Part shown: piece after piece, positions 33,811 through 45,038 of the stretch | How positions within the stretch are numbered: position 1 is the stretch's first letter | Layout: each line of letters starts with the position of its first letter | Source: Piscicola geometra | Lineage: Eukaryota; Annelida; Clitellata; Hirudinida; Piscicolidae | Assembly (NCBI GenBank): GCA_943735955.1 | Contig: OX030966.1 | Coordinates: 4,432,476-4,496,475, forward strand | DNA length: 64,000 nt | Direction: 5' to 3' | Translations under genes and position numbers: made by a program | Notes under the pieces: model-generated | Databases searched by the model: none | The model's input: only the letters and a program-made list of their open reading frames with translations | What the model was told of the DNA's origin: nothing

Positions 33811-36120
33811 ACTCAGGACCTTACTGCCCGACGGTTCAAAACAATAAATTTCGTCTTAAAATAGACAATTCAATGCCGAGTTTTTTTTGGAATTTTTAAC
33901 ACATTTTCTTTTTAAAAAGAAAAATTTGATGGTTTAGAGAATGAGTAATGCAATGACGTGAAACAAGAAATCGGATTTTTTTCTTGGAGTCTTTTAAATT
34001 TTTATGAAGAACATTTAACTTCACATCGATTGATATCGAGCTTCGCTTGCTTGATGAGAAATTTAGTAATTTTTATCTATTTATTAACTTCAAGGCTGTT
34101 TCAGAGGACCATTTATTTTCTACCTCTTCAAATCTTTAAAAATGTGAAAATGATTGTGTAAATCATTTTTTTAAATAAAAAAAGTTGCCACTGATATTGA
34201 ATATTCAACATCTGCATGCCTATGAAGAATTTTTATTTTGGTTAATTCATTATTCCATAAACGAATGTTGACTCATGAATAGGGAATTGATTCATTAAGG
34301 GAATAAAAACTCTGAAGAAACTTTAAAAAGGCTTATGACCATGCTATTGTTGCTTTGGCATTGTTTGTTCTTACGTTATCTTTGAAATAGCACAACCTTG
34401 CATCAGATTGACAAAAATAGTGATTTACGGAAACATTACGCAAAAATTCTTGCAAAACTACTTACTCTGGTGACTCCAACACCCTTCCTTCCTTCACCAC
34501 CCACTAGAGACCCACTCCACCTCCAATGAATGCCGCTCAAGCCACCGCATAGAAGTGCACGGAGATTGAATGGCACATCGGCGCACAAAATGGCCTCGCA
34601 TGATCCAAGGTCCTCAATTAGTTCCAACCCGACAGAAAATCGTTTTACTTTTCATTTTCCATCTCTCCTTCTTTGCACCTTCCCTTTAGGTTAAATTAAC
34701 CGTTAATGCATCAAGCAGTTTTCAAGTGTGAATTTCAAAAAAGACTGATCCGTAATGTTAAAAAATTCGTAATTTTTTTTGCTTCATATTTATTATCATT
34801 ACTTTTTTATATGATGCATAAAAATTTTTGCTTCGAAAGAAAGAGTGAGAGAACAGAATGATTGATCAAACTTTCACCTCCTGCTCCTCATACAAAAACT
34901 TTGAACAATAGAACATTTTTATTCTAACCCTTTGAAAAAATGTCAAAGAAAACAAAAATTCATTTTTTAAATTTATTTTTAGAAGAAGGTTTATAGGTAT
35001 ATTTTTATGTTTTTCAATCATTTTTTTATAGAAGCTGTTATTAAAAATATTTTGAACAACTTTTATATTTCCAGCTATATTTATAATTATATATTTCTTT
35101 TTTATTCTTCTTTAATAGCTAAAATGGCGTTTGTAAATCGCTTAAATTTAAGTGCATCTCTGCTCCCGAATGATTCCTTCTATAACATTAAATAGCATTA
35201 ACTCAATGACGAGGGCAAAGCATTGAAGTTTATTTTCATTTAATGCCTTCATATCATTTTTGGACTCATTCAACTTGAAGAAAATTGTATTATTTAAGTA
35301 TTTTATAGACTTACTATTGAAAAATATTAAGAAGACATATACAGAAACAAGCATTTGAACTTTTTTCCTTTTTGCATACTACCTTCACTACTTTTCAACC
35401 ACCACTCCCAAACCTTCAATCAATATCGTCTTATATTCTCCATAAGAAATGAACGGAGATTGAATGCACGAACAATACCCTTGCATGACCCAAAGTTCTT
35501 CACGCGCTCCAAACAATTTTGCGGAAAGCCGTTTCGATTATCTTTTTCATTTTTTATCAAATCGTTACTGACGAACGTTTTTTAAGATATTATCTGTATC
35601 ATATATTTTAAATTATTTTTTTCTTCATTATTTCAGCTCGTTTATAAATAGTTTTTTTATCCAAACTCACCTATCTCTCATTCAAGCAGTTTATTCTCAA
35701 ACATTCATTCGTTCATCTTTTCTGTTCCAAATGTTTTTGAAGCTTTTTGCAAAAAATTAATCAATTATTAATCACTACATTTCGTGAGAGGAGAAGATCA
35801 GGACGAATTCAACGAATTCATGGAAATGTCTTTTTTACAACCCTTTTTATAACGCCTTTGTATAAAAGTTTTGCTTTTCAAAGGTTTGGCGTTAGGTAGT
35901 TGTTTGAGATACTGTGAGAAGTGGTATGGACCATACCGTATGGTTGTGTAATTAGGTGAAGTTTTGTGGAATCTAATTGGCTTTTCACTTTTAATTAAAC
36001 ATCCTAATTAATATTTTTAATGGTGTAAATAAAAAAACCTTAAGGCCGAAGTTTTAATTAACAATTGAGTTGAAATGAAGTTGAATCAAAATAAACTTAT
36101 TTAAAAAATATTTAAATTTT
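33811..36120. other. Intergenic with a diverged ~115-bp repeat pair
   Basis: AT-rich. Segments 34550-34662 and 35449-35556 share CGGAGATTGAATG, GCATGA-CC-AA and the pattern CGTTTTACTTTTCATTTT / CGATTATCTTTTTCATTTT. This suggests an old duplication about 900 bp apart. No splice-supported gene was found. The fibrinogen-related gene's 5' exon(s) should lie in or upstream of this region. Confidence 0.45.
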
Positions 36121-36181
36121 AGCGCTCTTGAATTTGAAGAAAAAGCGCTATAGAAATCTATTTGATTGATTGATTGATTGA
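36121..36181 (+). mobile_element. Retroposon 3'-tail motif
   Basis: AGCGCTCTTGAATTTGAAG, AAAAAGCGCTATAGAAATC, then TATTTG(ATTG)n. The two GCGCT arms can pair. Confidence 0.8.
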
Positions 36182-36333
36182 AATTATAAAAGTTGAATAA
36201 AGCTATTTTAAATGTTAATGCTGAAATGTTTGCTCATTTCATTTTCTATTTTCGTAATCAAAGTCATTTCTGACTTAGAATACACGGTAGGAAGTTTCAT
36301 TTAACATTTCTCCTATAATATCTTATTTCAAAG

Positions 36334-38474
36334 CACCACTCCAACAGAGCTCCCTCCACAGAGACGCAACAGGCGCACCGAGATGCACGTTTGAGCAAGC
36401 CTCCTCCGCTGCACCAGCGACGACGGCTCGGTCAGCGCTCGAGTGTGCCTCGTTGTGCAGGCACTGGTCCGAGTGCCGAAGTTTCTCCTTCAAAGAGCAC
36501 TCGTGTCGTCTTTCCTCCGTCGACCCTGACCCCTCGTTCTACAGCACCGCCTGCCGAACTTATAGTGTGCGTTTTGCTGCTGCTCTTGGTGGATGTTTGT
36601 CTGTTTGAAGGAGGTTTTTTTTTGTTGGGAATAAATTGTTATTTTGATATTTTATTGTTATAAAACAGTTTTTTATCTTATTTTGGAATAAACGAGGCAC
36701 TTAAATGATTATTATTATTTTCATATTGAATTTTTTTCGTATTTTGAAACAAACAAGCAACTACAAACTTGTTTTGAATTAATATTGTTCACAAAAAATT
36801 CAAAAACTCATGCAGAGAAGCTGTCCCACATCTCCTAATGGAGGTAGTTTATTGATAGTTTCAGAGTTGAAGAGTTAAACTGACGCAACAACAACCTCAG
36901 TTAATCAGTTACACCCCCCTCATTTACCAAATCACTTAGTAACTTGCCTCTGCCCAAGCCACTTACTCACTCATTCATACAACTTCAAATCAAACTTCCA
37001 ATTCCCTGCCCCAAAGGAGCCGACCCTCAAGTCGACTGCGAAATTCCCTTCACCCACGAAGGCAACCTCTACTACCAGTGCTGGCCTTTCCTGGGCGACA
37101 GGTGCACCAGCGAATGCTACAACCAAGTCTGGGCCATCATCACTTGCAACAAAAGCAACAGTTTGTTTCATTTGTTATTTTGCATTAGAGTCGTCGACAG
37201 AATTTAAGTTAAATAATTGTTAACTCATAAAATATAAAAATCGTAAAATATTACGTTTTTTATCCTCTTTCTCTTTTTCCCCACTTTTAAAGTTTCAAAT
37301 TCAGTTTATAATTATATTTTTCCACTCCCCTTCCAGCTTACAAATCGAGTGACACTATGGCATCTTTTCCAAGCCTCTCCTCTTCTTCCCTGCAAGTGAA
37401 CAACGGGTGGATCGTCATTTCAGCCAGACCAGAGGGGTCAAGCTTTGACTTTTCATTATCAGCATACGTTCATGGATTCAGAATAAGCGGTGAGTGTTGG
37501 TTGATTATATGGTAAGTTGTGGTGGTGGAGAAGGTCAGTAGATTGAAATTTTTTTTGAGATTTGTTGTAGTATTTCATAATTTTGCTGCATAAAAACTAA
37601 AAAATTACAAATTGAAGACGACGCCTACTGGGTGGGGTTGTCGAAGCTGAACTCTTTCACGACTGGCAACAACTGCCGTCTCAGGTGGCCTTCTCGTCAT
37701 CCCATCATCGCCACTGTCGCCTTCATCATCGCCATCCACACTCTCCCACTAGGAAAATTAAAATAACTCATTTTAAACCAATAAACTACATTATTATAAA
37801 CAAACATTCAGGCAACGATCACTTTATCCCCATCATTTTATCGAAACCACACACAAAAACACATTAACACACAAACTACTAAACTCCTTAAATAAATGCA
37901 CATACTTCAAAACTCAAAAACCACACAAGAACACACTTCAAAACACACAAAGCCACACACGACAGAATCGAGCTGCAGTCGCAGGCGTCAAAGTGGTACT
38001 CAGCCGAGTACGACAGCTTCAGTGTCGGAGCAGCAGCCACTGGATACGCCTTAGGTCTCGGAAACTATTACGGCGACGCGACAGACGCTTTCCGATACAA
38101 AGCAGCCACCAATCCAGAATTTACAATCGTTGGATATCCCTTCCACACTAAAGATAATCCAAAACGTGGATGTGAGTACCTAACGACTAATGGAGGTTTG
38201 TGGCTCTTTAGAAAGGCTTTTGTGGAATATTAGAAAAAATAATGAGATTTTATCAAATTGATTTTTACATAATAATAATATTTATTATTGTTTTTTCTAC
38301 TTATTTACTTTACCCATTTTTATTCTCCAAGCTACTCTTTTAACTCTATCGCCAGGCTGGTGGATGAACAGTTGTTTGGCAGTGCATCTCAACCGAGACG
38401 AACGTCTGTGGTACAATTTACCTGACGGCACGAATGTTGTGAGAGCCTCCAGGATGATGATTAAGATTATTTGA
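36334..38474 (+). CDS. Secreted PAN-like / FN2-like / fibrinogen-related (FReD) protein, 5' end not found
   Basis: Exons: about 36334-36564, 36909-37160, 37337-37489, 37618-37684, 37966-38171, 38356-38474 (TGA), phases matching from 36564 on. Exon 1 encodes an apple/PAN-like Cys pattern (RSALECASLCRHWSECRSFS, then KEHSCRL). Exon 2 carries CEIPFTHEGNLYYQC...CYNQVW, which resembles a fibronectin type II module. Exons 3-6 form a fibrinogen C-terminal domain: NGWIVISARPEGSSFDF, AYWVGLSKLN, CRLRIEL, WYSAEYDSFSV, GNYYGDATDAF, GYPFHTKDN, CWWMNSC, VRASRMMIKII. The usual D-x-D...NCA calcium loop is shortened to HTKDNPKRGC, so calcium or acetyl-group binding may be altered. Such proteins are extracellular lectin- or matrix-like molecules. 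The PAN and FN2 assignments are less sure than the FReD. Confidence 0.82.
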
Positions 38475-39492
38475 TAAGTGGTGATTGTTGAGTAAAGGAA
38501 ATGCATTGAAAAGTGGGGAAGTAGAGTAGTGGTTGCTTGAAGGTTTTGCATGGAAGGTGTATAGATTGTGGCCTGTGTGCAATGGAAGATGGTGGATGGG
38601 TGAATGATGAATGAGCAAGGGTAGATGAGTGAATTGGGAAAAAATATTTTTGATAAAGGAATATAAAGAAAAAAACATTGTTTGTGAGCAAACCTTTTCG
38701 ACTATTTGAAATATTGGATCAAATTATCTTCTGGTTTTGAATTTCATAACGTTTTATTTAAAACTATAGACAAAGTTTTCATTTTTAAATGTTAAATTAT
38801 TTGCAGTCTTGGCGAAAGTATTTCAATTGCTGTGCTTCCAATGTTTTAATTGATCTTCTCTTTGTCGTGAACGAGAGTCTAAAGCGTCCGAAATGCATTT
38901 CTAATTTCCAGTTTACATTACAAAACTTCTTCAATAAATTCACACACATTAAATTTAACTTTTTAATTTAAATAGAATTTATTTTATCAAATTTTTTAAA
39001 GACATTTATAGAATCAAATTTTTTAAAGACATTTATAGAATCAAAAATGTTTTCAAAAAGTAAAAACCCAAATGTAGAAAAATTAAAATCAATAATCGTT
39101 CCCTTTGAAGAAGAAAATAAAATGAGATAATTAAAATAGCCAGCGAACCTACTTTTGTCGATTCTAAATGACTTCCCTAGTGAATATTCGATACGCTGAG
39201 ATCTCAACACAACCAAGTATTTCTTCCCGAATGATACAGCAAAAGCTAAAAATCAATCCAAGGTTAGTAACTTAAATGCTAATCAGCTTTCAACTTATAC
39301 ATATTGTGTATGTGGATCACCTTGATATGTGAATAATGAAAATCAAATATGCTCTTAGTTGAATTTTACGAATTAAAAATGTAAATAGCTTTAAAAATTG
39401 ATTTTCCAAAGCTTAAAACATTTTATGGTCGTTTATGCAAATGACATTCTTCGTCGATATAACCAAGACGCGAGAACGAGAAGAAATCCAAG
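38475..39492. other. Intergenic
   Basis: AT-rich, nothing gene-like. A 27-bp direct duplication (ATCAAATTTTTTAAAGACAT...) lies at about 38987-39043. Confidence 0.6.
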
Positions 39493-40571
39493 ATGGCCAC
39501 TAAGATGAGTTTGAATTTTATAATTTTCTGCATTTGCAGCAGCGCTCTTTTGAGGGGGACTGGGGCAGACTTCAGCAATGGCGAACAAGATGAGACATTG
39601 AAGATTCTTGGCAATCTCATCAAAAGAGTGATGAATGATCCTTTATATTCGCTGGTTAAATTGACATCTGTTGAACTTTTGAATAATTATAACCTACTTA
39701 TAGCATTTTTAATACAATTCTTTTTATTAAAGATAAAAATTAAGATTTTCTATAATAAAAAATGATATTTTTAATGTTTGAAATAAATTATACACATTAT
39801 TTTAAATGCAGACTTGGGAGAATGCATTAGCGGATGAGGGAACAACGATCGTTGCCACTTGCACCAAAGCACAACCAATCAGGAAAGACGTCCTTTATGT
39901 TGTGCAGCCATCAAGTTTGTCTTTCGACCAGATCTTGGGAAGAATTGTTGAGCATGTTGGAGAAAACTATGAAAAATTTGTAAGTGATTGCTTTTACTTT
40001 TTAAAGAGCTCTACTGAATGTTTGACTCCTAATTGCGTTGGCGGTTATGGTTAGATATTTCACCGTTGCCAGCCAACTGGCCTATGCATGGGGAAAAATT
40101 CCGTCTAATTGTTTCCAGTGTCAATCTAAAACTTTTAAAAATCAAGATTTTACAGTTTTTATTGATTAGTTTTAACGTGCGAATATTTTATTTTGTACTA
40201 AGTTAGAATTTAAAAAATATCAAGACTAATTTAAAATAATTTATTTACTAGATCCTTTCAATTCGCTTCACAACAGTTATATTCGTCTTTAATTCGCAAA
40301 CACTTTTTTCTTTTAACCGTAATCGGCAAAATATACAAAATCATGAATTTGGTTCAGCTATACATTACCAAAGCTTATAATTATTATCAAAAAGCACATA
40401 CTCAAAACAAAACTACGGTTACATTCATGTAATTTACGAAAACTATTTTTTCAGAAACTTCTCAAGATCAAAGCCATTGGCTGCGATAAAAAGCTTTGCG
40501 AGGAATATAAAGATGGCAGCACATCTAGAAGAAATATCGTTCACATGGCATGTCCTTTGAAACTCGAGTAA
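39493..40571 (+). CDS. Small secreted protein of unknown family (about 149 aa)
   Basis: Exons 39493-39654, 39812-39979 and 40455 onward, phase-0 joins with good donors (GTAAGT after 39979) and acceptors. Starts with a hydrophobic signal (MSLNFIIFCICSSALL) after an ATGGCCACTAAG lead. Mature part: GNLIKRVMNDPL, VATCTKAQPIRKDVLYVVQP, SFDQILGRIVEHVGEN, KIKAIGCDKKLCEEYKDG, VHMACPLKLE. Four cysteines in the mature part suggest two disulfides. The last exon either stops at TAA (40569-40571) or splices at GA|GTAAGC to an unseen exon. I do not recognise the family. A partial copy of the third exon lies at 42835-42880. Confidence 0.55.
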
Positions 40572-41797
40572 GCAATTTGTTATTTTTCGTAATAAATATA
40601 ATGTTTTTAAACTTTTTTAATAATTCGATTATTGTGCACTGTAAAATTTGGCTCGTTCCCAGATGACCTACACTCCTAAATAGTTCTTTTTAATTTTAGT
40701 TTCTGAATTTACATTTATTTTAAATATTACCTTTTAGATAGCGCTTATCTGAATGATCTCTACGGAACAAGGAATCTAACTATTGATTTAAAGCTCTCAT
40801 GTCTATTTAAACCATCTGAACATTCTTCGTCTTATATTGTTACAATTTTTCATTATTATTTGATTTTTTATTCATAATCTTTCTATTTGTTCTTTAAAGT
40901 TAACTGTTAGTCTCAAATAAAGCATTAAAAACTATTTTAGAAACCTAATATTCACAAAGTTTCGAGACATAGTATATTATTAATTATAATACGTAAAAAA
41001 AACGCAAGGCTGATTATTTCGTGACAGTGATTAAGTGACACTATTCAGTGCCCAAATCAATGAAAAAATTATCATAAATTATTATTATTTTTTCTAATTG
41101 GGGAAGTGAACTAGTACTCGGATATCCAAAACCTTTTTTAAGATTAAAAAATATATATAATTACTAATTAAAATTCATTAAATATCAATCAAAAAAATGA
41201 AACTGTTTTCAATGTTTAAAATAATAAGGTTTCTATTGAGTGAACTAGGCTTTTACGGAGTTTTTCTGTGAAAAACTCATTTTTCCAACTGAAAAACACA
41301 AAATAACAAATCTTATATATTAAGTTAGTTATAAAAATGAAAAATGACTGCATATCTTGTTTAAACAGGCATATTGAGCTTGAAAAAAGTTTTACATTAT
41401 TAAAAAGCGAACTTAACATTAAATGCGAAATTGGTAATTTGTTAAAATACTCTGGTTCGTTTGACAGGTCCCCGGGTTTCGGCCAAAGCCATTTTTATAA
41501 ATAATGGATATGTTCTGACTGAATATTCTTTCGTCCCAAACCAGAATCCAACCCGTTATCTAAAAGCAAAAATTGAGAAAAAATGTTCCGTCCCATTTTA
41601 GAACCCCTCGGAGCATATATATTACGCTGGGAAGCGAATAGTGGCAATTAAACACTTTATAGCCTATAAGTTTCATTTCAAGATAATTGTCTTTATTTAT
41701 TGAAAAAATCTTGTATATTGACAAGTTTAAAATTAAGGTTTGTACTACGTTAAGTTGTTTATACATCTGGAAGTGGAATAGATCGAAGAATCTAGAA
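40572..41797. other. Intergenic, upstream of the NMES1-like gene
   Basis: AT-rich except a GC-richer patch at 41450-41640 (GGTCCCCGGGTTTCGGCC, then TTTTTATAAATAATGG at 41490-41507 and GAGCATATATATTACGCTGGG near 41610). These TATA-like elements may be the promoter of the gene starting at 41798. Confidence 0.45.
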
Positions 41798-44109
41798 ATG
41801 CGAGGATCACCTTTCAACCCTCGAAATCTTCTTAAAAACTATGAAGTGAGTATTCATTCTAATGATGTTATTGATAAATTAGGCATTTCATTATATTAGA
41901 GAACATTCTATTCTAAAAATATCTGCTCATCATATTTTTAGTATTTTCTAATTTTTTCTGTGCTAAAAATATCAATTTTTAACTAACAATCACTGCCAAA
42001 GCTTCATAAGATTTTAGTCTAGTGTTCAATCACCTTTTAATTTACGTAAAGTTCTTATGTTCATCAGTTGAAAATTTCATAAAAATGAAAAAAATAAGAA
42101 TTAAATAAATTAAATCTATTTTTTAATGAATATCTTAATGCGATTAAATCTAATCTTGATTCAAGGATTCTTCAATAATATTTTCATACAAAATCATATC
42201 AATTAATTATATATATATATAGGTAAAAAAAAAACAAATAAAATCCTTAAAGCACGTCCTTCAGGCTCCTCCACCAGAACTATATTAAATCTAAAAATAA
42301 TTCATTCAGCGGTTGAAAACTTTTTTTAAATCAGATTTCTGTTTTTAATATTTAGTGAAACTCTAATAACTTAATATTTTTATTCTTTAAAAATCTTATT
42401 CGCTCAAGTTAACGTTTTTAACTTTTACAATATCAATAAAAACCGTGGTATTACGTTATGTTTAACGTTAATCGATAACGTAATTACAAAGGTATTTATT
42501 TTTGGGGTGATACGTTATCTTTACCTTAAAGATAAGTCAAGTACCAAGGTTTTTATTTTTATTGTAATAAAAGTATAAATAAGATTTAAATGTGTTAAAA
42601 TCTTTTTGGGCTGAATTTATTTAAATATTTCGTGAACAGACACCAGCTGTATATTTATTGATTTTTTGGCATACAACTACCAATTAAAGATCAAAAATTT
42701 TATCTTTGATTGTATGTGAGATGAGCAGAACTAGAAACGACAGCACATATTTGAGTGTTTCTATTCATTATTGTCATAGAAAGGGTAATCATTGGAAGTT
42801 TCGCAGAGGTTTTTAGCTCAAAACCGCTCTTTCAGCTTTTAAAACACTTCTTAAGATCAAAGGCATTGGCTGCGATAAAAATGCCACCAAGGTCATCTAA
42901 TATCTTGATCAAAACTATAATAAAAAATCATTTAAATGATTTTGCAAATTTTGCAGACCTATCATTTTAACTAAAACTTTTTTTATTCATTCAGCAAAAT
43001 TGAAATTCACAGTTGATTCCTCTGGTGGGATTTGTAACTGGAGTGTTGGCAATGGCGACAAGCTACTCTGTTTACTCCCTTTATCAGAAACCTGATGTCA
43101 GGTGGGAAGAGAAAAGCTTCATTAGATTTGCAATTTAATATAATTTCTAAATTAGTTTTTTATTTTATATTTATTTTTTATAATTCGTTACTGCCCTGAA
43201 AAGCATATTTTGCTGTCAGTTTTTTTTAATTTTTTTGCTAAAGTCCAATGGGCTGACAGTTTTTCGTCATGACTCATACAACTTTGAATATGAAATGTGA
43301 GCTTATTTGAAACCAAGTTCTTTACGATAAGTGCTCTCCTCTAAGTGCTTGCCTATCTGGCAAATTGCGCGATTTTTTGATTATGTCAAAATGCCAAAGA
43401 ATGCTGAAAGGGTAGCCATAGCTTTCCGCAGACTTTAGTTTAAAAAAATTAATATTTGATAACTAAAATAGAAGGTATGATTTTCAAAAACCCATTTTTC
43501 TCTAAAAATAAACCTGGCTGGAATGCAAGTAGGCGTGCCAAAGCGATGCGTAGAGTGGTCTAAAAACTATTTCATATTTGAAGGAGTTGCCGAGAGTGAA
43601 GAATTTGAATAAACATTCAATAGTTTTAGGCCTGGTTTTTTCTGCATGATAAAAGAAATGAGTAATAAAGCTGTATACATAATGGTAATTAAGTTAGTAA
43701 TAATGATTAATGGCAATTAAGTTGGTAATGATGACGAACATCATTTAATGGCGTATAATTATAGAACTTTCGACATTTGAAACTCCAGATTGATAAAGTC
43801 TTCGGAGTACCCTCCATGGGAGCGTGTTGACCCAAGCATCCCTCAAAAAGTAGGTTTATGAGAAATATTTTGAAATCGCTACTTTGAATAAATTGAAATA
43901 TCATTGTAAACACAATCTTTCACATATTTTTTTTCATTTGCATTGAAAACCCTTATAAAATTTCATTTACCCCTACTCCCTCTAACCCATTCGTACTCTA
44001 CCCTAATCTTCCCACTCTTCCTCAGCTCATAACCATCAACAAGGGTGGTTACCATCCGATTCCTGAACTGGAAGCTCTCAGAAGAGAGATCGGAAGCTAC
44101 AGAACATGA
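41798..44109 (+). CDS. COXFA4L3: NMES1/C15orf48 (COXFA4L3) family mitochondrial protein, complete, 93 aa
   Basis: Four short exons: 41798-41845, 43013-43101, 43789-43849, 44026-44109 (TGA), phases 0/2/0, all with standard splice sites. The protein starts MRGSPFNPRNLLKNYE and continues LIPLVGFVTGVLAMATSYSV (one TM helix), YSLYQKPDV, PPWERVDPSIPQK, LITINKGGYHPIPELEAL. LIPL at the TM start, the PW-E-x-V-D-P-x-x-PQK box and LITIN are the hallmarks of vertebrate NMES1, a paralogue of the complex IV subunit NDUFA4/COXFA4, which differs after the TM. Length (93 versus about 83 aa) fits. Expected in the inner mitochondrial membrane with cytochrome c oxidase. Intron 1 contains a foldback element and an exon relic. 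Confidence 0.88.
42434..42558. mobile_element. MITE-like foldback element in NMES1-like intron 1
   Basis: Terminal inverted repeats AATAAAAACCGTGGTA (42435-42450) and TACCAAGGTTTTTATT (42542-42557), 15 of 16 paired. A nested palindrome (ATTACGTTAT at 42450-42459, ATAACGTAAT at 42475-42484) lies inside. No clear target-site duplication was defined. Confidence 0.65.
42835..42900 (+). pseudogene. Broken copy of the third exon of the 39.5-kb secreted gene
   Basis: AAACACTTCTTAAGATCAAA...GGCATTGGCTGCGATAAAAA matches 40455-40497 (AACTTCTCAAGATCAAAGCC...) with few changes, preceded by a TTTCAG-like acceptor. It encodes LLKIKGIGCDKN, then diverges and stops. It lies inside the NMES1-like intron 1. 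Confidence 0.75.
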
Positions 44110-45038
44110 ATGAAATTCTTTTCTCAAGCCAGCCCGTAGCCACATTTTCTAGAGTCACAATTTTAGGCAGTTTATTAAGTTCAAAACTTTCGTAGAATTT
44201 TTCCAAAATATACAATTAATTCGATTAAATATTTTTTTTAATTTGAAAGGAGAAAAAAAAATTTCTGCGTGGTCAGAACCCACGTTCCCCCTTCTGGCTA
44301 CGGGTCTGTATCAAGACATTGTGCATGCATATTTGTTCATCTTTTCGGTGACTTGGGAATTATTTGAAATTTGTGATAAAATTTACATTATTTATAAATA
44401 AGTAACTATTTATTCGAAACATCTATTTACAAATGATATTTACTTGAATAAAAATTCTACTATTCCATTCAAACGGCTTAAAATTGAACTTAAGATATTC
44501 GGTTTATAAAATATCTACTAGAGGTAGAAAAGTTGTTTAATTCTTTGAGACTAAATGCAGAAATTCTATGTCAATCTACGCTGTTCTGTTCAACTACAGC
44601 CCGCCTGCTGTTTACTTGTGGCTAATACTCTATTAACACATAGTTGAAAATTACTCTTTTCTAGGTGAGTCAGATTTTTACTTAGGCAGTTCACTTCCTA
44701 ACCAGTTATTCATAAATACATTGAATTCTCAACTGTTCACCCGCTGACACATTCATTTACTGAGAACTTTGCAGCTCGATTGAGTATTTTTATATGAACG
44801 AGAATTAATCATTCGGTATCAAGAGGCAGCTTTCTAAATTTAAATCATTATTAGACTCGAAAATCTTTTCAATGAATTTTTTTCTCCAAAATAATAAACA
44901 AATTAATTTACAGGTCATTAGTTTTTTTATGACAATCAGTAAAACAACGTAATGAAGATGACCTTCATTGAAGACCACATCAAAACGACTTTGATTTAAG
45001 TCGCGACAATATTAAATACATAATAATAAAAATAAATT
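44110..45038. other. Intergenic between convergent NMES1-like and prune genes
   Basis: 3' flanks of both genes, AT-rich. No additional feature recognised. Confidence 0.6.
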
